Notes under the pieces: model-generated | Told to the model about the DNA's origin: nothing | What the model saw: only the letters and a program-made list of their open reading frames with translations | Databases searched by the model: none | Shown here: piece by piece, positions 23,888 through 32,322 of the stretch | Position numbering within the stretch: the first letter of the stretch is position 1 | How the letters are laid out: each line of letters opens with the position of its first letter | Translations under genes and position numbers: made by a program | Source: Planctomycetaceae bacterium | GTDB lineage: Bacteria > Planctomycetota > PLA2 | DNA length: 64,000 nucleotides | Assembly (NCBI GenBank): GCA_011525755.1 | Contig: WYBS01000208.1 | Coordinates: 1-64,000, forward strand | Direction: 5' to 3'

Positions 23888-26383
23888 ATGTTTTCGTGCA
23901 ACGCCTGCGGCGCCGGTGCGCCGCGCTGGGCCGGCCGCTGCGCGCGGTGCGGCGCATGGGGCGCCCTCGAGGAGTCGGGGCCCTCGCGCCCCCGTGCCCG
24001 GGCGCCGCCGCGGCCGCGCCCGCTCGCCGAGTACGCCGCCGAACGGCTGCCGCGCCGCCCCTCGGGCTTTCCTGAGCTCGACCGCGCGCTCGGGGGCGGC
24101 TTCGTGCCCGGCGGGGCCGTGCTCATCGGCGGCGAGCCCGGGATCGGGAAGTCGACGCTCCTGCTCGCCGTGTGCGCGCGGGCGGGCTCGGGGACCCTCT
24201 ACGTCGCGGGCGAGGAGTCGCCCGCCCAGGTGGCCCTCCGCGCCGCGCGGCTCGGCCTCGACGCCCGCGCGCTGCTCGTCGCCGAGACGACCGACACGGC
24301 GGAGCTCGCGGAGCTGATCCTCGCGCACCGGCCGGCGCTCTGCGTCGTGGACAGCGTGCAGACGCTCCGGACGCCGGGAGTCCCGGGGGCTCCGGGGGGC
24401 CCGGCGCAGGTCCGGGCCGCTGCGGAGGCGCTCGTGCCCGCGGCGCGCGCGGCGCGCACGGCGCTCGTCCTCGTCGGGCAGGTGACGAAGGAGGGCGGGC
24501 TCGCCGGCCCGCGCTTCCTCGAGCACGCGGTCGACGCGGTGCTCCTCTTCGAGGGAGACCGACACGCGACGCTGCGCGCGCTGCGGCCGGTGAAGAACCG
24601 CTTCGGCGCGACCGACGAGATCGGCCTCTTCGAGATGCGGTCGGACGGCCTCGCGGAGGTCACGGACCCGTCGCGGCTCCTCCTCGCGGAGCGCGCGACG
24701 GGTGCGGGGACCGCGGTCGCCGCGATCGTCGAGGGGCGCCGGCCTCTCTGCGTCGAGGTGCAGGCGCTGCTCATCGGCGACAAGCGAACGGTCGCACGCC
24801 GCCGCGCGAGCGGGATCGACCCGCGAAGGCTGGAGATGCTCGTCGGCGCCGTGCAGATCCTCGCCCCGAAGGTCGGCGGCCGCGACGTCTACGTGAACGT
24901 CGTGGGCGGCCTCACGGTGCGGGACACGGGCATCGACCTCGCCGTCGCGGCGGCCGTCCTGGGCCTGCACACATGGCGCGCGATCGATCCGGATGCGGTC
25001 CTCGTGGGAGAGGTGGGGCTCCGCGGGGAGGCGAAGCCCGCGCCGCGCATGGAGGCGCGCCTCAAGGAGGCGAAGGCGATGGGATTCGCACGTGCGTTCG
25101 TCCCCTTGGGCACGGCGCCGGTGGCCGGGATCGAGCTCACGGAGGTGGCCGGCGTCAAGGACGTGCTCGAGGGGGCCGAGTTCGTCCTTCCGCCGTGCGA
25201 GGAGCCCGAGCCCGACGCGCGGGGGCCACCCCCTGCCTCACGGCTCCCGCGCCTCGCGGATGCTCCGGAGCAGGCGCAGGTAGGACTCGTACCGGCACGG
25301 CGCGATCGCGCCCGCGGCGGCGGCTTCCTTCACCGCGCAGCCCGGCTCGTGCTCGTGGGTGCAGTCGGCGAAGCGGCATCCGGGGGCCAACGCCGCGATC
25401 TCGCGGTAGGCGTGCCGCAGGTCGCGCGGGTCCATGTTCCAGAGGCCGAACTCGCGGATGCCCGGCGTGTCCACGAGGTAGCCCCCCCACGGCAGCCGGA
25501 GCAGCGAGACCGTCGTCGTCGTGTGGGTGCCGAGGCCGGTGCCCGCGTGGACCGATCCCACGCGCAGCCTCAGCGACGGGTCGAGCGCGTTCGCGAGGGC
25601 GGACTTCCCGACGCCGCTGTGGCCGAGGAGGGTCGTCGTGCGGTCGCGCAGGAAGGCGCGAACGGGATCGAGCCCCTCGCCCGTCACGGCCGACACGGGC
25701 AGCACCGCGTAGCCGAGGCCGCGGTAGAGCGTCGCGAGCTCGCCCGACGCGGCCGCCGGGTCGAGGTCGATCTTCGTCAGCGCGATGCCGGCGGCGAGGC
25801 CGCGGCTCTCCGCCGCCACGAGGAACCGGTCCACGAGCGCGGGGACGAGCTCGGGCTCGCGCGCCGCCGCGACGACGAGGACCGTGTCGACGTTCGCGAC
25901 GAGGATCTGCTCGCGTCGCGGGCGGCTCGGATCGGTGCGGGAGATGGCGGATGCCCGGGGCTCGACCGCAACGACCGCCAGGCCGTCGCCGCTCGCCTCG
26001 ACGAGAACCCGGTCCCCGACGACGACCGCCTTCGACGGCTTCGCGGCCCGGTGGACGAACCCCTTGCGCACGACGCAACGGGCCTCCTCGCCATCGAGAT
26101 CGACGATGACGCAGCCTCCCTCGTCGCGGACCACGACGCCCCGGCGGCCCCCGCTCACGCGGGCACCACGGGCAGCGCCCGGATCGCGTGGAGCAGGATC
26201 CCGGCCGCGACGGCGACGTTCAGGCTCTCGACGCCGGCCTCGAGCGGGATGCCGACCGCCCCGGCGGCGAGCGCGCGCACGCCCGCGTCGATCCCGCGCG
26301 GCTCGTTGCCGACGGCGAGCGCGAGCCGGGCGGGGCGCGCGCGCCAGGAGGAGACGGGCTCCCCGCCCGCGTCGGCGACGTAG
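23888..26383 (+). CDS. radA: DNA repair protein RadA, frame open far past the normal end
   Basis: Residues 1-435 are an ordinary RadA: a C4 zinc finger (Cys4, 7, 18, 21), Walker A GGEPGIGKST (82-90), the KNRFG motif (236-240) and a Lon-like C-terminal domain ending near residue 434. RadA remodels recombination intermediates by branch migration. No stop codon follows the domain: the frame stays open for about 380 more codons, antisense to rsgA and part of the rRNA methyltransferase gene, stopping at 26383. That tail is Arg/Ala/Pro-rich and has no recognisable fold. The real 3' end is therefore uncertain, and a sequencing error or lost stop near 25200 is possible. An exact G-tract element encodes Pro-Gly-Ala-Pro-Gly-Gly. 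Confidence 0.8.
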   Translation: MFSCNACGAGAPRWAGRCARCGAWGALEESGPSRPRARAPPRPRPLAEYAAERLPRRPSGFPELDRALGGGFVPGGAVLIGGEPGIGKSTLLLAVCARAGSGTLYVAGEESPAQVALRAARLGLDARALLVAETTDTAELAELILAHRPALCVVDSVQTLRTPGVPGAPGGPAQVRAAAEALVPAARAARTALVLVGQVTKEGGLAGPRFLEHAVDAVLLFEGDRHATLRALRPVKNRFGATDEIGLFEMRSDGLAEVTDPSRLLLAERATGAGTAVAAIVEGRRPLCVEVQALLIGDKRTVARRRASGIDPRRLEMLVGAVQILAPKVGGRDVYVNVVGGLTVRDTGIDLAVAAAVLGLHTWRAIDPDAVLVGEVGLRGEAKPAPRMEARLKEAKAMGFARAFVPLGTAPVAGIELTEVAGVKDVLEGAEFVLPPCEEPEPDARGPPPASRLPRLADAPEQAQVGLVPARRDRARGGGFLHRAARLVLVGAVGEAASGGQRRDLAVGVPQVARVHVPEAELADARRVHEVAPPRQPEQRDRRRRVGAEAGARVDRSHAQPQRRVERVREGGLPDAAVAEEGRRAVAQEGANGIEPLARHGRHGQHRVAEAAVERRELARRGRRVEVDLRQRDAGGEAAALRRHEEPVHERGDELGLARRRDDEDRVDVRDEDLLASRAARIGAGDGGCPGLDRNDRQAVAARLDENPVPDDDRLRRLRGPVDEPLAHDATGLLAIEIDDDAASLVADHDAPAAPAHAGTTGSARIAWSRIPAATATFRLSTPASSGMPTAPAASARTPASIPRGSLPTASASRAGRARQEETGSPPASAT
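24385..24398 (+). repeat. G-tract element, exact copy 6 (inside radA)
   Basis: This is an exact copy in plus orientation. It coincides with the segment before AQVRAAAE, where RadA proteins normally have an APG-type sequence, so protein conservation may explain it in part. Confidence 0.7.
25238..26158 (-). CDS. rsgA: Small ribosomal subunit biogenesis GTPase
   Basis: RsgA is a circularly permuted GTPase that helps mature the 30S subunit. The order is permuted as expected: an OB-fold N-terminus, TKID (128-131), then the P-loop GHSGVGKS (179-186), DTPG (230-233), and a zinc-binding C-terminus (Cys261, Cys266, His268, Cys274). At 306 residues it matches the family. The GTG at 26158 overlaps the TGA of the rRNA methyltransferase gene, so the two genes, plus the cytochrome gene, form a leftward operon. 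The opposite strand is an open frame continuing from radA. Confidence 0.92.
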   Translation of the reverse strand: MSGGRRGVVVRDEGGCVIVDLDGEEARCVVRKGFVHRAAKPSKAVVVGDRVLVEASGDGLAVVAVEPRASAISRTDPSRPRREQILVANVDTVLVVAAAREPELVPALVDRFLVAAESRGLAAGIALTKIDLDPAAASGELATLYRGLGYAVLPVSAVTGEGLDPVRAFLRDRTTTLLGHSGVGKSALANALDPSLRLRVGSVHAGTGLGTHTTTTVSLLRLPWGGYLVDTPGIREFGLWNMDPRDLRHAYREIAALAPGCRFADCTHEHEPGCAVKEAAAAGAIAPCRYESYLRLLRSIREAREP

Positions 26384-26916
26384 AGGGTGAACCCCGCCTC
26401 CCGGAGGCCCGCCGTCTCCCCGAGGAGCACGGGGATCCGGAAGAGCGCGCCCGCGGTCGCCCGCACGACCTTCCCGTTCAGGGGCTCGACCGTGCCCGCG
26501 GTGACCAGCACGGCCGCGGCGCCGAGGGCCGCCGCCGTGCGGATCAGCGTGCCGAGGTTGCCCGGGTCCCTTACGCCCGCGGCCACGAGCACGAGCGCCT
26601 GCGCCGGGAGCCGCGCCCCCGCGAGCGGGCGGCACGGGTCCTTGACGAGCGCGAAGACGCCCGACGGGGTCCGCGTCTCCGCGAGCTGCCCGACGTCCTT
26701 CGGCTCGAGCCGGTGCGCGGGGATGCCCCGCGCGACCAGCTCCTTCACGCGCGGGAGGCCCTCGGCCTCCTCGACGAGGAGGAGCTCCTTCGCGTGCCCG
26801 GAACGCACGGCATCCTCGATGACGTTCAGCCCCTCGGCGACGAACAGCCCCTCGCGCTCCCGGTTCTTCCGGAGCCGGAGCGAGCGGAGGTACTTCAGCC
26901 GGCCCCGCGGGATCAC
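26155..26916 (-). CDS. SpoU/TrmH family RNA 2'-O-methyltransferase
   Basis: This is a 253-residue SPOUT-fold methyltransferase. The N-terminus FVAEGLNVIEDAV is the substrate-binding L30e-like domain. Then come the trefoil-knot motifs: VRDPGNLGTLIRTAAALGA, LAVGNEPRGI and IPLEAGVESLNVAVAAGILL. This layout fits RlmB/TsnR-type 23S rRNA methyltransferases; the target base is not decided. Its GTG start overlaps the cytochrome stop and its stop overlaps the rsgA start, so a ribosome-related operon is likely. Confidence 0.88.
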   Translation of the reverse strand: MIPRGRLKYLRSLRLRKNREREGLFVAEGLNVIEDAVRSGHAKELLLVEEAEGLPRVKELVARGIPAHRLEPKDVGQLAETRTPSGVFALVKDPCRPLAGARLPAQALVLVAAGVRDPGNLGTLIRTAAALGAAAVLVTAGTVEPLNGKVVRATAGALFRIPVLLGETAGLREAGFTLYVADAGGEPVSSWRARPARLALAVGNEPRGIDAGVRALAAGAVGIPLEAGVESLNVAVAAGILLHAIRALPVVPA

Positions 26917-27578
26917 TTGGCGACGTAGGCGAGGATGTGCTTCAACACGTCGTCCGGGAGGCGGTCGTTCGTGTAGTACCCCATCGACCCCTCCTCGGGC
27001 TTGAACGCGTTCTTCGCATCGTAGCCGCGGACCTTCCGCGCCACCTGGTCGCGCTTGCGCTTCCCGGGCTCGAACGGGAACGACAGGGCGTCCTCCGCCT
27101 CGTTGTGGCAGGACATGCACCACGTCGCGGCGAGGCGCTTCCCCTCCTCGGGGTCGCCCCCCGCGAGGTCCTTCGCGAGCTTCGGCTGCCGCTGCACCTG
27201 GCGCTTCGGCAGCGGCCCCGCGGGGGCGTGCTTCCGGAGGAACGCGACGAGGTCGCCTCGCTGCGCCCCATCGAGGCCCTTCTCCCTCTTCTGCCACGCC
27301 TTCGCGCACTTCTGCGACGCCTCGCCCACGTCCTTGAACGTGTTCATGTTGCGCCAGCCCTCGCGCACGGCCGCGCCCCAGAGCGTCGCGCCCGGGCCCC
27401 GCTGCTCCGCCTTCTCCTCCTCCACCTCGGGCAGGAGGCTGTGGCAGTCCGCGCAGGAGGGGTACATCCCGTCCTGGCGGTCGCGGAAGAGCGCCTCCCC
27501 GCGCCTCGCGGCGTCGTCCGAGTCCGCGAACGCGAGCGCGATCGTGAACGCGAGGCAGAGGAAAAGTCCGGGTCGCAT
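26913..27578 (-). CDS. Dihaem c-type cytochrome
   Basis: This is a 221-residue exported protein. A short signal peptide (MRPGLFLCLAFTIALAFA) precedes two haem-binding sites, CADCH and CMSCH, separated by about 110 residues. The rest is Lys/Arg-rich with helical character; no catalytic residues can be assigned. It would act as a periplasmic electron carrier, but no oxidase or dehydrogenase is nearby. A TAGCAT hexamer (27613-27618) about 34 bases upstream could be its -10. Confidence 0.82.
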   Translation of the reverse strand: MRPGLFLCLAFTIALAFADSDDAARRGEALFRDRQDGMYPSCADCHSLLPEVEEEKAEQRGPGATLWGAAVREGWRNMNTFKDVGEASQKCAKAWQKREKGLDGAQRGDLVAFLRKHAPAGPLPKRQVQRQPKLAKDLAGGDPEEGKRLAATWCMSCHNEAEDALSFPFEPGKRKRDQVARKVRGYDAKNAFKPEEGSMGYYTNDRLPDDVLKHILAYVAK

Positions 27579-27641
27579 GTCGTGGCACCGCCCGGTCGCG
27601 AGCGGCGCCCCAATGCTACCGCACCCTTCCCGGCCCGGCGC

Positions 27642-28580
27642 CTACCCGGCAAGGTACGCGAGGGCCGCCTCGAACGGGGCGGGCAGCGGCGCCTCGATCG
27701 TCACCTCCGCCCCCGTGAAGGGGTGCACGAACCGGACGCACCGCGCGTGGAGCGCGAAGCGCTCGAACCCCGGCACCGCGATCCCGTCGCCGTAGAGATG
27801 GTCCCCGAGGAGGGGGTGGCCCAGGTGCGCCGCGTGCACGCGGATCTGGTGCGTCCGCCCCGTCCCGATCCTGACCCGCGCGTGCGTCGCGAAGGGGAAG
27901 CGCGAGAGCACCTCGAACCGGCTCCTCGCCGGCTTGCCGCGCTCCTTGTCCACGCGGTTCAGGATCCGCGAGTCGAGCACCGGCCCGAGCGGCGCCCCCT
28001 CCTCGCGCTCCTCCCACTCCGGAGAGCCGAGCAACAGCGCCTCGTAGGTCTTCGAGACGTCGCCGCGCTCGAGCATCTCCCCCATCGCGGCGCGCACGTC
28101 GTCGCGCTTCGCGACGAGCAGCACGCCCGACGTGTGCTGGTCGAGCCGGTGGATGAGATGCGGCAGCGTGCCGCCGCCCGCGCGCCGGTGCAGCTCCTGC
28201 AGCAGCGTGCCCTGCTGGTGGTGGCCGACGGGATGCACCACGACGCCACCCTCCTTGTCGAGCGCGATCATGTGCTCGTCCTCGAAGAGCAGCCGGATCT
28301 CGAGCGGGGGGGCTCCGGGGGCCGCGGCCGCCTCGCCCTCGCGCCGCACGTCCACCGCGACCGTGTCCCCCGCGCGCAGGCGCGACGCGGGCTTTCGCCG
28401 CTCGCCGTTGACGAGCGCGCGGCCCTCCTCGATGAGCGCCTGGACGCCCGCGCGCGACCGCCACCGGAGCCGCTTCGCGAGGAAGAGGTCGAAGCGCCCC
28501 TCGTCCGCCTTCTCGACCCGGAGCTCCACGCGCTCGAGCGGCTGCGAGAGGTCGCGGTTCCTCGGGTAGAGGCGGCTCAC
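27642..28580 (-). CDS. RluA-type pseudouridine synthase
   Basis: This is a 312-residue enzyme that isomerises uridine to pseudouridine in ribosomal or transfer RNA. An S4 RNA-binding domain occupies about residues 28-90 (RSRAGVQALIEEGRALVNG). The catalytic motif HRLDQHTSGVLLVAK lies mid-protein, followed by GRTHQIRVH and HPLLGDHLYG. The precise site (RluC- or RluD-like) is not decided. The GTG start overlaps the LptG stop in GTGA. An exact G-tract element lies within the linker after the S4 domain. Confidence 0.9.
   Translation of the reverse strand: MSRLYPRNRDLSQPLERVELRVEKADEGRFDLFLAKRLRWRSRAGVQALIEEGRALVNGERRKPASRLRAGDTVAVDVRREGEAAAAPGAPPLEIRLLFEDEHMIALDKEGGVVVHPVGHHQQGTLLQELHRRAGGGTLPHLIHRLDQHTSGVLLVAKRDDVRAAMGEMLERGDVSKTYEALLLGSPEWEEREEGAPLGPVLDSRILNRVDKERGKPARSRFEVLSRFPFATHARVRIGTGRTHQIRVHAAHLGHPLLGDHLYGDGIAVPGFERFALHARCVRFVHPFTGAEVTIEAPLPAPFEAALAYLAG
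28308..28321 (+). repeat. G-tract element, exact copy 7 (inside the pseudouridine synthase gene)
   Basis: This is an exact copy, antisense to the gene, read as Ala-Pro-Gly-Ala-Pro-Pro in the interdomain linker. Confidence 0.8.
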
Positions 28581-29662
28581 GTCGTCACCGTCGAGATCCT
28601 CGCGACGCCCAGCGAGAGGAGGAGCGCGAGCGGGGAGTAGGCGGCGAGGAAGGGCGGCAGGTCGCCCCGGTCGCCGAGGCTCGTGAAGAAGATGTCGAGG
28701 AAGTAGTAGGCCATCGAGAGCCCGAACGCGAGCGCGCCGCCCGCGAAATACGCACGGCCGGCGGAAAGCAGCAGCGGGATTCCCACGAGGAGCATCGCGA
28801 AGCTCGCGAGCGGCCGGGAGACCTGCTTGTGGAGCGCCACGCGCAGGTGGCGGCGGCCGGGGAAGCGCTCGACGAGCCCCTTCAGCTGCGTGAGCGAGAG
28901 CCCCGCCACGCCGCGCTTGGTCGCGAGCGCGTCCACGTCGTCCGGGGTCACGCCGAGATCGACCTCCGTGCCGGCGGGCAGCCGCCGCGGCAGCGCGTCC
29001 ACGCCCGGCGGCTGGATCTCCACCCCCTCCGGGGCCCTCCAGCGGTCGCCGGAGGGCTCGAGCCGCGGCGCCTTCCAGATCTCGAAGCCGCCCTTCTCCC
29101 ACGGCCGCTGCATGACGACGCCCGTGAGCGCCCCGTCGCTGAATCCGTACCAGTCCGCGCGGGTCACGGTGCCCTTCCCGTCGCGGATGTGGGCGGGGTC
29201 CTTCACGCCCGTCTGGTCGGCGGAGAAGAACCGCTTGACGGCCATCTGCTCCTTCGAGAGCTTCGGCACGAGGTACTGCTGGAACGCGACGTGGCCGAGC
29301 GAGATCGCGAGGCCCGCGACAAGGACCGGGAGGAAGAGGCGCCGCGCGCTCGTGCCCGCCGCGACGACCGGCGCCACCTCGTTCCCGTGGAGCAGGTGGG
29401 CGACGGCGAAGAGGCCGGCGGAGACCGTGACGAACGGGAGCACCTGCTGGAGCAGGAAGGGCACGTAGACCGCGTAGAAGAGGAAGACGCGCCGCGTCGT
29501 CGAGTAGCCCTCGGCGAACGTGCCGTCCACGCGGTCCGCGTCGAGGAAGTAGCCGAGCCGGCCGAAGAAGTCGATCGCCACGAGCAGCACGCCGAACGTG
29601 AGCAGCGCGACCACGAAGACGCGCAGGAAGACGAGCAGCACGTAGCGGTCGAGGAGCCTCAC
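28577..29662 (-). CDS. lptG: LPS export permease LptG-like
   Basis: This is a 361-residue YjgP/YjgQ family permease, half of the LptB2FG transporter that extracts lipopolysaccharide from the inner membrane. Six membrane segments are arranged three N-terminal and three C-terminal around a periplasmic beta domain of about 180 residues. FLLQQVLPFVTVSAGLFAVAHLLHGNE follows the normal family pattern. It partners the adjacent LptF-like gene, whose TGA stop overlaps its GTG start. Assigning G versus F rests only on gene order. Confidence 0.82.
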   Translation of the reverse strand: MRLLDRYVLLVFLRVFVVALLTFGVLLVAIDFFGRLGYFLDADRVDGTFAEGYSTTRRVFLFYAVYVPFLLQQVLPFVTVSAGLFAVAHLLHGNEVAPVVAAGTSARRLFLPVLVAGLAISLGHVAFQQYLVPKLSKEQMAVKRFFSADQTGVKDPAHIRDGKGTVTRADWYGFSDGALTGVVMQRPWEKGGFEIWKAPRLEPSGDRWRAPEGVEIQPPGVDALPRRLPAGTEVDLGVTPDDVDALATKRGVAGLSLTQLKGLVERFPGRRHLRVALHKQVSRPLASFAMLLVGIPLLLSAGRAYFAGGALAFGLSMAYYFLDIFFTSLGDRGDLPPFLAAYSPLALLLSLGVARISTVTT

Positions 29663-30723
29663 CGGCGCCCGAGCCTCAGGAGCAGCACGATCCCGGCCGC
29701 GAGGAGCAGGACGTTGCCCGCCCAGAGCGCCGGGAACGCGGGCAGCTTGCCCTTGCGCGCGAGGCCGCTCATGGCGACGACGAGCGGCAGGTAGATCGCG
29801 AGCACCGGCGCGATCGCGAAGAGGAAGGCGCCGATGCGGCCGCCGCGCGCCGCGAGGATGCCGAGCGGGATCCCGACGAGCGCGTAGAAGAAGGCGGAGC
29901 CCGCGAGCGCGCTCCGGCGCGCCAGCTCCTCGTTCGCGGAGTTGGAGCCGTCCCTCCCCCGCGCCCCCACGTAGGCCAGCTCCGCGGCCGTCATGCTCGT
30001 CCGCGACTTGCGGCCGGACGCGCGGACGAGATCGGAAAGCGAGCGGTCGACGACGACCTCGCGCGCCGCGGGGAAGAGCTCGGTCGCCTCGCGCTGCCAC
30101 GGGAGCACGCGCTGCACGCTCCGGAGGGCGATCACCACGCGGTCGTCCGGGGTGATCGCGATCGAGCCCTTCTCGGCGCGCCACAGCTCGACCGCCTCCT
30201 CCGCCCGCCACTCCACGCAGACGTCCTTGAAGTCGCCCCCGTCGTAGCTCTCGAACGAGATGCGTCCCTTGCCGAGGTCGAGGTCGCAAAGGCCGGAGCG
30301 GAAGGCGGTCTTCAGCTGCTCCGGGAGGTCGCGCTGCGCGGCGCGCAGCCGGGAGGCGGCGAACGGCGAGGCGACGTCGGTCAGCAGGAACGCGAGGAGC
30401 GCGACCACTGCCGCGAGCGCGAGAACCGGTCGCGCGACGTCGCGCAGGGGGACGCCGCTCGCGTGGAGCGCCGTGAGCTCCCCGTCCGCCGCCATCCGGC
30501 TGAAGGTCATCACGGTCCCCGCGAGCATCGCGAGCGGAACGGTGAACTGCAGGGCGAGCGGGAAGAAGAGAGGGAAGATCTCGACGAGGAACCCGAGGCC
30601 CACGCCCGGCGACCGCTCGAGGAAGCGGAGGGAGAGGAAGAAGAACGCCATGCCGGTCATCACGGCGAGCCCGGCCACGAGGTTCCTGAGCACCTCGCCG
30701 AGCACGGTCCGAGCGATCAGCAT
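29659..30723 (-). CDS. lptF: LPS export permease LptF-like
   Basis: This 354-residue partner of the downstream permease has the same family fold, with six membrane segments flanking a periplasmic domain. Family segments include FTVPLAMLAGTVMTFSRMAADGELTALHASG and FFYALVGIPLGI. The ATG lies 13 bases downstream of TATACA on the minus strand. This -10 overlaps the divergent kinase -10, so export and LPS phosphorylation may be co-controlled. A GGGGGCGCGGGGG tract lies within the gene. Confidence 0.82.
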   Translation of the reverse strand: MLIARTVLGEVLRNLVAGLAVMTGMAFFFLSLRFLERSPGVGLGFLVEIFPLFFPLALQFTVPLAMLAGTVMTFSRMAADGELTALHASGVPLRDVARPVLALAAVVALLAFLLTDVASPFAASRLRAAQRDLPEQLKTAFRSGLCDLDLGKGRISFESYDGGDFKDVCVEWRAEEAVELWRAEKGSIAITPDDRVVIALRSVQRVLPWQREATELFPAAREVVVDRSLSDLVRASGRKSRTSMTAAELAYVGARGRDGSNSANEELARRSALAGSAFFYALVGIPLGILAARGGRIGAFLFAIAPVLAIYLPLVVAMSGLARKGKLPAFPALWAGNVLLLAAGIVLLLRLGRR

Positions 30724-30736
30724 GTCGCCGGGGAAG

Positions 30737-30744
30737 TGTATAGT
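30737..30744. promoter_or_regulatory. Overlapping divergent -10 elements of lptF and the tandem kinase
   Basis: TGTATAGT reads TATAGT (30739-30744) on the plus strand, 12 bases before GTG 30757. It reads TATACA (30737-30742) on the minus strand, 13 bases before ATG 30723. RNA polymerase could occupy only one direction at a time. Confidence 0.5.
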
Positions 30745-30756
30745 GCCCGGATACTC

Positions 30757-32322
30757 GTGCAACTCGCCGGATACGCGCGCGTTACCTCGTCCGACTTCCG
30801 CGGGGATCCGGGCCGGCCCGAGAGCTGGCTCGACCGCCGCGGCGACCTCCTGCGGGAGATGCCGGGCCGCCGCGTCTTCCGCGCCGACATCTCGGGGCAG
30901 CCCGTCGTGATCAAGGAGTTCACGCCGAAGGGGCTCCGGCAGTGGTTCCGCTCGTACGCTGCGACCGAGGCGGAGAACGCGCTCGCGCTCCGCGCGCGCG
31001 GCGTCGCGGTCGTCGAGCCGCTCGCGGTCGCCCGCCTCCGCGACGGCCGGCAGCTCGTCGTGCTGCGCGAGGAGGAGGGCGCGCTCTCGCTCCACCACCT
31101 CGTGCTCGGGGGCGCGCTCCGCGGGCGCGTCCGCCACGAGCTGGCGAGGCGGGTGGGCGAGCTCTTCGCGCACCTGCAGAACGCGGGCGTCCGCAACAGG
31201 GACCCCCACGCCGGCAACGTGCTCGTCCGCCCCGACGGATCCGTCCTCTTCGCCGACGCCGGCGGGCTCGAGCCCGGCGACTACCTGGCGCCGGCGGAGC
31301 GCGCCGACGCGCTCGCCGCCTTCTCCCTCTTCTTCGAGACGCACGGCAACGCGGTCGACCGCCTCCTCTTCTGGGGCGCGTACGGCCGCGCCGCGACGTG
31401 CACGCCGGAGGAGCTCGAGGAGCTGCGTCGCCGGGTGATCGCGAGGATCCCCGCCGCCTTCCGCCGCCTCGTGAGGACGCGGTCCCGCCGGCGGCGCCGG
31501 CTGGCCCGGGGCGTGGAGGCAGGGAGCTTTCTGGGGAGCGCGTTCGGCGAGATCGACCCCGCGCTGCTCGACGACGCGGCCCGCTTCGCGGCGCGGCTCG
31601 AGGAGGGGCCGCGGGTGCTCAAGAAGAGCCCGACCGCGTGGACGTTCACGGTCGGCGACGACTTCGTCGCGAAGGCGTACCTCCCGAAGAAGGCGACGCG
31701 GCCGCTCAAGGACCTGCTCTGCGGGACGCGGGCCGAGCACGCGATGGTCGCGGAGGAGGCGCTCTTCCACCGCGGGTTCCGCGGTTCGGCGGTCGTCGCG
31801 GCGCTCCGCGACCGGGACATGCCCGGTCGCTCGCTGCTGGTGATGCGCCGGGAGAAGGAGGCCCTGCCGATCGAGGAGGCCGTAGCGAGGCTCGCGCCCG
31901 CCGACGCGCGGGAGACGGCCCGCCGGCTCGGCCGGACGCTCCGGCGGATGCACGACCGCGGGCTCCGGCACCGCGACCTCAAGAAGGACAACCTCCTCGT
32001 GACGCCGGACGGGAGGGACTTCGTCTTCCTCGACCTCGACGGCGTGCGCGAGTGCGGCCGCGCGCTCGACTGGGAGATCAGGGCGAGAGACCTCGCGACG
32101 CTCGCCGGCTCGCTCCTCGACTTCCGGCGCGTGCCGACGGGCCTCCGGCTGCGCGCGCTCGACGCCTATCTCCTGGGCGAGACCCCGCCGGGGTTCGCGC
32201 CCGGGGGCTTCGTGCGCCTCGTCCTGCGCCTCGCCTCGGAGGCGCGCGCGCGGCGCGCGGCCCGGGCCCCCGGCTCGCCCGCCGCAGCGCCTCCGGGCGC
32301 GAAGGCGGGACCCCCCTCATGA
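30757..32322 (+). CDS. Protein with two tandem LPS-kinase-like domains
   Basis: This 521-residue protein holds two kinase domains of the Kdo/WaaP type in series. The first has VIKEF with Lys53, NRDPHAGN (148-154) as catalytic loop and DAG (167-169) in place of DFG. The second has VAKAY with Lys306, HRDLKKDN (405-412) and DLD (426-428). The domains share an N-terminal insertion before the catalytic loop. Such kinases phosphorylate heptose or Kdo of the lipid A core. The gene starts GTG, next to and divergent from lptF, which places it in envelope LPS work. The first domain's catalytic loop deviates more, so it may be non-catalytic. Confidence 0.8.
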   Translation: MQLAGYARVTSSDFRGDPGRPESWLDRRGDLLREMPGRRVFRADISGQPVVIKEFTPKGLRQWFRSYAATEAENALALRARGVAVVEPLAVARLRDGRQLVVLREEEGALSLHHLVLGGALRGRVRHELARRVGELFAHLQNAGVRNRDPHAGNVLVRPDGSVLFADAGGLEPGDYLAPAERADALAAFSLFFETHGNAVDRLLFWGAYGRAATCTPEELEELRRRVIARIPAAFRRLVRTRSRRRRRLARGVEAGSFLGSAFGEIDPALLDDAARFAARLEEGPRVLKKSPTAWTFTVGDDFVAKAYLPKKATRPLKDLLCGTRAEHAMVAEEALFHRGFRGSAVVAALRDRDMPGRSLLVMRREKEALPIEEAVARLAPADARETARRLGRTLRRMHDRGLRHRDLKKDNLLVTPDGRDFVFLDLDGVRECGRALDWEIRARDLATLAGSLLDFRRVPTGLRLRALDAYLLGETPPGFAPGGFVRLVLRLASEARARRAARAPGSPAAAPPGAKAGPPS

